From Paralithodes platypus (taxonomy: Eukaryota > Arthropoda > Malacostraca > Decapoda > Lithodidae), in contig CM064571.1 in assembly GCA_032716605.1 (NCBI GenBank), positions 10,794,405 through 10,858,404 of the forward strand: a stretch of DNA of 64,000 bases, read 5' to 3'. How positions within the stretch are numbered: the first letter of the stretch is position 1; each line of letters begins with the position of its first letter. Positions 56,074 through 64,000 of this stretch are shown here, in pieces. The notes under the pieces were generated by a model that was not told the DNA's origin, did no database searches, and saw nothing but the letters and a program-made list of their open reading frames with translations. Both the position numbers and the translations under genes were made by a program.

Positions 56074-56229
56074 TTAACTAAGTAATTACATGATGATAAC
56101 AACCTGTCTATTCATTACTTCTTTGTGTTCAGTTCTAGTCACTCCATACCCTGCTCAGTAACCTGTAATATTTGCTACTGACTGCCTGGCTGTCTGAAGA
56201 GTTAGTTCACAGCTCATCTTGTGTGATTA

Positions 56230-56752
56230 TTACAAGATACTAGCAGCGGTACCCGGCGTTGCCCGGGTTTAAATTTAATAATAGTACTGTACCACCATAA
56301 TCACCATCACTACTACCACCACTACTACTACCATAATCACCATCATCAATCACTACTACCACAATCATCACAATACTACTACTACCATAATCACCGGCCT
56401 CGACCTCCCTGTGCCTCATCAAACGGCGACCTCGATTTCGGCCGCTAAATGACCTCCGATTTTGGATCTGACCTCATCCGTATCCCCATTTTGGGGGCTG
56501 CGAACAACTTTCGTTCCATACACCTTTTCGATCGGAGGCCGCCTTCTGCCCCAAACGGCCATTTTGTTATGTTGTTTTCAATTTCGGCCTCGAAACGACC
56601 TTCGATCGTGGCCTCGCCCCCTCTATGACCTGACCCAGGTCAATTGACACCCACATGCAAAGTTTCAGCTCCCCAGGTCCAAAACTGCGGCCGCCTGTTA
56701 AGAACACACAGACAGACAAACAGACACACAAACTGATTTAATAATATAGATT
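56230..56752. repeat. Dispersed element with GCGGTACCCGGCGTTGCCCG head
   Basis: The head sequence and the CAGACAGACAAACAGACAC-type end followed by an AT tail resemble a repeat found widely in invertebrate genomes. A trinucleotide ACT/ACC-rich run lies at 56290-56390. I cannot assign the family. Confidence 0.45.
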
Positions 56753-56944
56753 CATTAGATTGATATTCCAAATATAAGCAGTAGGTAGTATCTAATAACT
56801 TCATAATACAATTTAAGATATAGTCTGGATGCAGTGTAACATACAGGTTTCTTGAGAATGCGCATGTTATTTACGCCATAATGGTTAACCTTTGTAGCGG
56901 GTTTGAAAAGAGGAATATCTGTGAAAGAGATATTGTGGATATAC

Positions 56945-56946
<2 letters not shown>

Positions 56947-57012
<66 letters not shown>

Positions 57013-57019
57013 TGTGTGA
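56947..57019. repeat. (GT)n microsatellite
   Basis: Long GT run with few interruptions. Confidence 0.95.
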
Positions 57020-57341
57020 ATGCAAGCGTTTGTATATATAATGTGTTTATGAATGTATGTGGTAGCTTGTTTGAATGCTTGTGTGTGGGTAAATCAATTA
57101 ACCAAATGATATTACAGAGTACCTATAGCTGTGTAGTTTTTCGAATACATATATATTTAATTAATATTGACACACCATTATAGAACATCAAAGAAAAGCT
57201 ATATATCGGGGACTTTTTGTATATGCGTTTGTAAATAGAATTGCGTTCGTATGTACTGTAGACCTGTGCCTATGTGTGTGTGATGGAATATGTGTGAGTG
57301 TGTGTGTTTTAGTTCTATTTGAGTGAGAGTGTACGTGTGTT

Positions 57342-57370
<29 letters not shown>

Positions 57371-57375
<5 letters not shown>

Positions 57376-57492
57376 GCCAGGGATTATGTTGGTGGTGTAG
57401 ATGTCTGAGCTGCCTTGCAAGTTTTGGATGTGTGTTGATGCTTCTCTGATCTTCGTGGGAACACCTGCGGAATTTTAAATTTTGTCTTGGCG
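57371..57492. repeat. Duplicated segment, left copy
   Basis: GTGTTGCCAGGGATTATGTT through TTTTGTCTTGGCG recurs at 58072-58192 with very few differences. The left copy leads into the long minisatellite and the right copy into a single unit. Confidence 0.9.
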
Positions 57493-58009
57493 TATGAATA
57501 TGTTGTGCGTCTGTACAGTATGAATATGTTGTGCGTCTGTACAGTATTAATATGTTGTGCGTCTGTACAGTATGAATATGTTGTGCGTCTGTACAGTATG
57601 AATATGTTGTGCGTCTGTACAGTATGAATATGTTGTGCGTCTGTACAGTATGAATATGTTGTGCGTCTGTACAGTATGAATGTTGTGCGTCTGTACAGTA
57701 TGAATATGTTGTGCGTCTGTACAGTATGAATATGTTGTGCGTCTGTACAGTATGAATATGTTGTGCGTCTGTACAGTATGAATATGTTGTGCGTCTGTAC
57801 AGTATGAATATGTTGTGCGTCTGTACAGTATGAATATGTTGTGCGTCTGTACAGTATGAATATGTTGTGCGTCTGTACAGTATGAATATGTTGTGCGTCT
57901 GTACAGTATGAATATGTTGTGCGTCTGTACAGTATGAATATGTTGTGCGTCTGTACAGTATGAATATGTTGTGCGTCTGTACAGTATGAATATGTTGTGC
58001 GTCTGTATG
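57493..58009. repeat. 26-bp minisatellite, 20 units
   Basis: Unit TATGAATATGTTGTGCGTCT plus GTACAG. Units are nearly identical; the third has TATTAATATG, the eighth is 24 bases (57675-57698) and the last ends differently. The apparent antisense frames of 206 and 260 codons here are repeat artefacts. Confidence 0.95.
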
Positions 58010-58026
58010 TGAGTCTGGGTTAATGT

Positions 58027-58027
<1 letters not shown>

Positions 58028-58070
<43 letters not shown>
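58028..58070. repeat. (GT)n microsatellite
   Basis: GT run between the minisatellite and the right duplicated copy. Confidence 0.95.
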
Positions 58071-58071
<1 letters not shown>

Positions 58072-58072
<1 letters not shown>

Positions 58073-58222
58073 TGTGTTGCCAGGGATGATGTTGGTGGTG
58101 TAGATGTCTGAGCTGCCTTGCAAGTTTTGGATGTGTGTTGATGCTTCTCTGATCTTCGTGGGAACACCTGCAGAATTTTAAATTTTGTCTTGGCGTATGA
58201 ATATGTTGTGCGTCTGTATGTG
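58072..58222. repeat. Duplicated segment, right copy, with one minisatellite unit
   Basis: Copy of 57371-57492 followed by one 26-bp-type unit and the same TGTGAGTCTGGGTTAATG flank that ends the minisatellite. Confidence 0.9.
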
Positions 58223-58767
58223 AGTCTGGGTTAATGTGGTGTGTGTGTGTGTGTGTGTCTGTGTGCGCGCGTGTGTGTGTGTGTGTTTATGTGAATGTTT
58301 TATGTGTGTGTCTATGTGAGTCTGGGTTAATGTGGTGTGAGTGCGTGTGTGTGTGTGTTATTCACTCACTTGTTCGCCAAGGGGAATCCACGCAATGCGA
58401 GCTAAGTTCATTATTATCGCGCCTCCTTAACTGGGAATGTATTGCGTGAAATGCATGTTAAGTGTTTATGTATCGTTGGAATGGCTGTGGATGTGTGTGT
58501 AGTCTGTATTTTAGCCAATTGGCGACATTTGGAAACGAAGGCTTAGGGTTAATCTGTACGGTACCATTCTCACTACGGTACCAGTCTCACCCGAAGGCTT
58601 AGGTTGACCAGTAGCTTAGGTTGACTAGTACGATACCCATCTCACCTTGTAACCAATCACCAACCCCAGATGGGACATCACAACTTCGTCCACTTACATC
58701 AGGTTCATATTTATACTGCTAGGTGAACAGAGGCTACACCGTTAAGAGACTTGCCCAAATGTCTCTT

Positions 58768-58838
58768 CCCTGCCCGGGTCTCGAACTCGGGACCTTCTGG
58801 TTGTGAACCAGACGCGTTATCCGTTACGCCACGGGGTG
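58768..58838 (-). other. tRNA-like sequence, probably a SINE head
   Basis: On the minus strand the D-arm (GTGGCGTAACGGATAACGC), an anticodon stem TCTGG/CCAGA with loop TTCACAA (anticodon CAC, Val) and a T-arm with GAGTTCGAGACCC are clear. The acceptor stem does not pair, so a tRNA-derived repeat is likelier than a gene. Confidence 0.6.
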
Positions 58839-59250
58839 GTGTGTGTGTGTGTGTGTGAAGCATGTTTGTTTATGTGAATGTTTTATGTGTCTGTCTGTAT
58901 GTTTGTCTGGGTTAATGTGGTGTGAGTGCGTGTGTGTGTGTGAAGCCTGTTTGTCTCTGTGAATGTGTTGTGTGTCTGTCTGTGTATGGCTTGGTGTCTG
59001 TTGTGTGCATGTGTGTGTTTGTAGCCTGTTTAGCTGTCTGTGTGAATGTTTTATGAGTCTGCCAGTTTGTCTGTGTATGGGTTGGTGTCTGTTGTGTGCA
59101 TGTGTGTGTTTGTAGCCTGTTTAGCTGTCTGTGTGAATGTGTTATGAGTCTGCCAGTTTGTCTGTGTGTGAGTTGGTGTGTGAGTCTGTGTGTGTCTGTA
59201 GCCTTTTTAGCTGTCTGTGTGAATGAGTTGTGCGTCTGCCAATTTGTCTG
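58839..59250. repeat. GT-rich degenerate tandem repeats
   Basis: A unit of about 90 bases containing GTAGCCTGTTTAGCTGTCTG repeats about three times (around 59020, 59113 and 59198) among GT runs. Confidence 0.7.
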
Positions 59251-59619
59251 AGTGTGGTTTAGTGTATGGTGTCACCACTCCCACTCATTTTCGCAATTTG
59301 TTTTTTTCTCTCGGAAAGGTCAAGGTCTCAGGTCAAGGTCAGTTATTAAAACTGGTGTGAAATTGAATGATAGCGAGACAGCTAAAATCAAAATGCATAA
59401 GAAGAGACAGCCAAACAGAGGCAGACAAAATCAAAGCACAAACATCCCAACAAAATCAAAGTGAAGGCAAAGAGACAGTCAAAATCAAAAGTGCAGTATA
59501 TTTGACTACATGTGCCAGGCTGCACGGGGCTTGCATGGATAGGAGCAGGTTATAGGAGGGCCGTTTTTTTGGTCTATTAATTAATGTATTCCTGTATTTC
59601 TTAGCATCCTCGCTAGACC
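59251..59619. other. No recognisable feature
   Basis: Low-complexity AAAATCAAA-rich stretch with no supported gene. Confidence 0.5.
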
Positions 59620-59860
59620 TCCATCAGGCTTAGAATTACACCTCCTAGATCCCCTGCAAGATAAATTTGTACATTTTTCGGTAGAAAAATGTCCCGGCCG
59701 AAGGCCGGTTCCTCGTCAAATTTCAGGCTCGCTATCGCTCGCCTGGAAAAAAAATACACCTAAATGGCACGAAAGGTCTTAATATTGACAACGAAATGGG
59801 GCGAAATGTGTTAAAATCGCTAGATTAATGGGCCGAACGGTCTTATAATCTCAAAACAAA
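59620..59860. repeat. Dispersed repeat related to 8270-8770
   Basis: Shares TTGTACATTTTTCGGTA, GCTCGCTATCGCTCGCCTGG and ACACCTAAATGG with the left end of the 8270-8770 element. Confidence 0.55.
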
Positions 59861-60128
59861 TGGGGCTTAACACGAGGGAGGAATGGGACCATAAAAACGA
59901 GCCATCTCCCCTTCAGAGCCTTGATATTCCCCGTTGTCTTGATCCTTCACAGATTGTATTTTACTAGTGAACGAACACAGGCTACCTTCAAAGGGTCGTT
60001 TCTCTTCGGATTTCCCTGGATCCCACAACCGGCAGCTCTATTGCGGGGGAGGAATCATTCAGACTTTACATGGAGTTTACACAAGGTACAGTCACTTAGA
60101 AACATCCGTGGACCTCTCATGTTTTTCT

Positions 60129-60185
60129 ATCTATCTATCTATCTATCTATCTATATAATCAGGCCCAATCCCCACTTTTCCTATT
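60129..60185 (-). mobile_element. LINE 3' terminus with (TAGA)n tail
   Basis: The reverse strand reads GGGGATTGGGCCTGATTATATAGATAGATAG, matching the end of the LINE fragment at 7410-7449. Only the terminal bases remain. Confidence 0.55.
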
Positions 60186-60281
60186 TTAGTTTTTGGTCAT
60201 GTTTTTTCACTATGCATAAATGTAGTAGATGCAATCTTAGAACACCGATTTTATACTAATGTAATTATATGTAGATTAATC

Positions 60282-63200
60282 TATCTATCTATTGCCTGAC
60301 CCCGTGATCCCCGAAGGTGTGTCCACGAACGAACAGCTCCCATACACCTCTGTCCCCAGTCAGTCGACGCCCCTCCTCCCAACCAGTACCGCTTTCATCC
60401 ATATACTTCCTCACTCCATCCTTCCACCTCGCTCTCGTACACCCTCTTAGTCATTCTCTCGCTTCACATACGTTCCATATGGCCGAACCATCTCAAGTTG
60501 TTCCTTTTCACACTTTCCAGCACATCTACCTCCACGCCACACCTTCTTACTTCCTCATTCGTCTGTCTATCCCTCCATGTAACTCCGCACGCACTTCTCA
60601 AGTAACTCATTTCCACCGCTCTCACTCTTGGTCTGAGTCTTTTCCCGAACGTCCAAGCTTCGCTTCCGTAAGTTAGTATCGGGATTACCACACTGTCATG
60701 CAAGGACTTCTTCACTTCCATACTGACCACCCTATTTCTTGTTACTGCTTTCAACGTTCCTACAACCCTTTTCCCCTGTTGCACACTCTCCCTCACTTCT
60801 TCATCCATAGTCCAATCTTTACTCAACACACTGCCCAGATACTTAAATGAGCTGACAATCTCCATAGCCTGACCCTTCAACTTCACCTCACCTGTGGCTT
60901 CACCCCTTTCGAAGACCATAACCTTGCTCTTCCCCGCATTTACCTTCAGATTCCGTTTTTCGCACACTGTTCCAAACACATTTACCAGACCCTGCAACTC
61001 CCATTCATTATCGCTCATCAGAACTGTATCATCAGCAAACAACAGTACAGGTAGGTTCCACTCATTTCCCTCCCTTATCAGCGACACACCAACATCCACT
61101 GCTCTTCCTTGTATTTCTTTCATGACTCCATCCATATATACAATAAACAACCACAGGGACATCACACACCCCTGTTTCAACCCAACATTCAGGTCAAAGA
61201 ACTCGCTCTGCTCATTCTCCACATGTACTGCCGCCTTTGCACCCTCATACATGCTCTTCACTGCTTTCAGCAACTTGCCATCTACTCCGTATATTCTAAG
61301 TACTTTCTACATCTCTATCCACTCTGTCATAGGCCTTCTCCAAATCCATAAAGGCAACATACACCTTTTGTTGTTTCTCCAGATATTTCTCCACAAGACA
61401 ATTCAGGGTAAAAATCTGATCTACACATCCTCTTCCCTTCCTAGATCCTCCCTGCTAGTCACCTATCCATTTCTCCATTCTCGCTCTCACTCTCTCAATC
61501 ACTACCCTACTGTACACCTTCCCTACTTCGCTTAGAAGACATATTCCTCGGTGGTTACCACACACTCCTCTTTCCCCTTTACCTTTATATAGGGGGACTA
61601 TTACGCCTGTCTTCCAGTCATCAGGTGCACTCTCCTTCTCCCATGCTAGTTTGCACATTTTCCATACCCATTCGAGCACTATCTCACCGCCATACTTCAA
61701 CATTTCCCCACACACTCCATCTGTTCCTGGTGCTTTCCCCAACTTCACTCTTTTCATGGCTTCCCACACTTCTGACCTCCTGATACCCACCTCCTCCTCC
61801 ACTACTTCTCTTCTTCTCCCTCCCATACCCCATCCAACTATGTTTGGTGGCTCTTCATTCCTTACATTTAGTAACTCGTTGAAGTACTCTTTCCATCTTT
61901 CGACTCTCTCTTGCTTCTCGACTAGCATTCTCCCATTCTTATCTTGCACGCCCTTACTGTTTCCCTTGCTACCTTCCCTAACTTTCTTGACTTCTTTCCA
62001 GAACAGTTTCTTACACTCCCTCCATTTTACACTCAGATTCCTTCCAAATTCCTCATCTACTCTTCTCTTACTTTCCTTCACTACTCTCTTCACCACTCTC
62101 TTTCTCTCCACGTACCTCGTTCGTTTCTGCCTCTCCAAATCTTCATTCCCTCTACTATGCAACCACTCTCTATACGTTTTCTTTTTGTCTTCTGTCTTCC
62201 ACAGCTATTTTTGCCTCTTCTGTCCACCTTGCTGTAGCTTTCACTACCCTCCCTCTTCTCCTCACTCCACACACCTCCTCACATGTTGCACAGATCTCTT
62301 CCTTAAACAATTTGCTCATCTCCTCCACTTCCTCCATATTCTCCAGGCCAGGTCGAACCCACCTAGTCGTCTTTCTACTGCTCTCCTGTACTCCTCCCTG
62401 ACTTCCTCCTCCTGCAGCCTCTCCACCCTCATCGCCATTCCACCCTCCTCTCGCCTCCCTCCAGCTCTCCTCACCCACTTCTTTTGTATCCTAATTTTAG
62501 CTACTACTACATAATGGTCAGACAGACTCCCTCCAATACCCCTATACACCCTAGCATCCAGCACAGATGTCTTCATTCGTTCATCCACACATATATAATC
62601 AATCAGTGCCTTTCGTTCCACCACTGTCTTATCTTTATCCTTCATTGTCCACACCACTTTCCATGTGTACCTGTGCATCATTCTGTGTCGGAAGAAGGTG
62701 TTGGCTATCCACAGCCTCCTCCCCACACATACGTCCACAAGTGCACTACCATTCCCATTCACCTCTGACGGTACCCCCCACCCTCCCACCACTCCATCAA
62801 CTTTCATATCACCCACCTTCCCATTCATATCCCCAATCAGAAATATTCTTTCGTTCTTGCCAAACTTATCCAGGCACGCCTCCACATTCACCCAGAACTC
62901 CTCTTTCTCTCTTACTTTTTTATCCTCTGTCGGAGCATACACACACAATCACCCACGTTTGTATTCCTACTTTCATTCTCACCCACACAATCCTTGGACA
63001 CACAGACCCATAGTCTTTTACACGCTCCTTCCATTTGTTACTTACAAACAAACACGCACCTTCTCTCGCTGTTCCCTCACTCACTCCAGCACACACACCC
63101 ATTCCACACTCTCACTCTCTCACATCTGTACCCCTCTATTTGGTCTTCGTCATTCCACATATATCCAGCCTGGCATTCACTAACACTTCCAAGACTTCTC

Positions 63201-63455
63201 TCTCTTTTGTGTCATCATTCACGCCTCTCACATTCCACGTTCCTATTCTAAGATTGTCCGTAAGATTATCCATAGTCGGTTGGGGTTAATCAACACAGGG
63301 TCCCTCCACATCCGAGGCTGATTGTTCGTTTATCGTTGCTACCTATTTTTCACGGGTGAGGGTAGCATTCCCACCGACCCAACCTCTTTAGTCGCCTCTT
63401 TCGACATGCAGAAGGCACGTGAGGCATATTCTAATCCCTTACCCCCAGGGTAGAT
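60282..63455 (-). mobile_element. RTE-like LINE, nearly full length
   Basis: The 5' leader (about 63455-63274, including CTTCTGCATGTCGAAAGAGG), endonuclease, reverse transcriptase and C-terminal domain run leftward to a (TAGA)n tail at 60282-60293. Coding frames are broken at several points. Confidence 0.75.
60464..63273 (-). pseudogene. RTE-like LINE polyprotein (endonuclease-reverse transcriptase)
   Basis: ATG at 63273 begins a GTWNVRG-type endonuclease start near 63240. The endonuclease continues in another frame from 62948 with FLIGDMNGKVG near 62830 and GGSLSDHYVVVAKI near 62520. Reverse transcriptase motifs follow: LGKAPGTDGVCGEMLK near 61720, PLYKGKGERGVCGNHRGICLL near 61560, a broken DLEKAYDRV segment near 61345, LKQGCVMSLWLF near 61180 and FADDTVLM near 61030. 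The C-terminal TYGSEAWTFGKRLR and LRWFGHMERM blocks end at 60464. At least four frame changes and stops separate these pieces. Confidence 0.78.
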
Positions 63456-63907
63456 TAATAATAAAAGTATATCTATAATTCAATGTTATGCAATATACAT
63501 ACCAAAACATCAATTCCATTGGTATCATTAGGATGAAGAAGAACTATTGTTTATACAAGCACGTGCAATGGAAGGTGGTACACATTTAATTAAACATCTT
63601 TGACACATTTATGAATTATTTTGAAACATTCCTTAAAGTACATGCCCGAGTCTGTGTTTTCTCTTGTTCAACGTTCACTGTAGATATTAATTGTGCAGGC
63701 AAGTGTACAATTTATATATTAAGTATCATCCCTCCTTTGTTCTGAGTCAAATCCAACCTAAGCCTATTGACATTTTGAGCTCCAGAATCTCGAGTTTTAC
63801 ATAAAACTATGGGAAAGAACATTGTGTGTTGGCTGCAGCACTAGGCTCCTTTTGAACCAATATTTAGATCTAACATCATCACTAATAACGTTACTTATAA
63901 TTATATA
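63456..63907. other. No recognisable feature
   Basis: AT-rich sequence without open frames of interest. Confidence 0.5.
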
Positions 63908-64000
63908 ATCGGCCAAATAAGTGACGTCTTGGCACCAAGCATATTTTGATCAATAATTGGTATTAGCATTATCTAAATTTGATTTAGTATTTTCGAGTGA
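63908..64000. repeat. Dispersed repeat shared with 7677-7770
   Basis: CGGCCAAATAAGTGACG and TTTTGATCAATAATTGGTAT match the earlier copy. It runs off the window. Confidence 0.6.

Noticed and set aside
57493..58009. CRISPR-like array
   Set aside because: Units are head-to-tail with no unique spacers, and the genome is eukaryotic.
57341..58167. Long antisense open frames of 260 and 206 codons
   Set aside because: They are translations of the 26-bp minisatellite and GT runs, with a strict 26-residue period and no start context.
61651..62514. 287-codon plus-strand frame rich in Ser, Pro and Leu
   Set aside because: It is the antisense of the RTE-like LINE coding region.

Overview
This window is from a eukaryotic, probably invertebrate, genome. 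I see no conventional host gene in it. The long dinucleotide and tetranucleotide runs, the tRNA-derived SINE-like pieces, the RTE/CR1-type LINEs and the transposon families suggest a large arthropod genome, perhaps a decapod crustacean. That placement is an inference and no single sequence here proves it. Almost every supportable feature is a mobile element, and many sit inside one another.

Layout. 1-6320: 3' part of a Ty3/gypsy element with integrase ahead of reverse transcriptase (Gmr1-like order) plus a long 3' LTR. 6550-10775: simple repeats, a perfect tRNA-like palindrome, a LINE 3' end, a foldback element, dispersed repeats and a TTAA-flanked short element. 10776-15057: a nearly full-length CR1-like LINE with a PHD-type finger and a (GATCGA)n tail. 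15110-38139: the main attraction, a five-element nest. 38143-53474: a second type of gypsy element (RT before integrase) with long LTRs that have themselves been hit by LINEs and TTAA elements. 53475-56752: decayed LINE, nested TTAA elements and a dispersed repeat. 56900-59250: GT-rich DNA with a 26-bp minisatellite. 59620-63455: dispersed repeat and an RTE-like LINE on the minus strand.

The nest. An outer DNA transposon (15110-38139, 439-bp inverted repeats, 3-bp target duplication CAT) encodes a plus-strand protein. That gene is split by a second transposon of the same general kind (15949-35480, about 450-bp inverted repeats, 3-bp duplication TTG). Both start with TAGT. Both encode proteins with spaced acidic motifs (EADT, DTDV or DTED.TD, and a CD preceded by LT) that resemble the active site of XPG/FEN1 nucleases; the inner protein also ends in a Cys-rich cluster. 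I therefore assign them, with caution, to the Academ superfamily. The inner element's minus-strand gene is in turn split by three insertions, each of which can be removed on paper to restore the reading frame: a transposon with an intact 623-residue DUF7869-type protein (17518-20452), a complete Gmr1-like gypsy element (21134-30295) and a 569-bp TTAA insertion (31000-31568).

Most coding sequences are broken by stops or frameshifts. The DUF7869-type gene is the only clearly intact transposase-like gene. The nested target duplications give an unambiguous order of insertion for the outer and inner elements, while the order of the last three insertions cannot be read.
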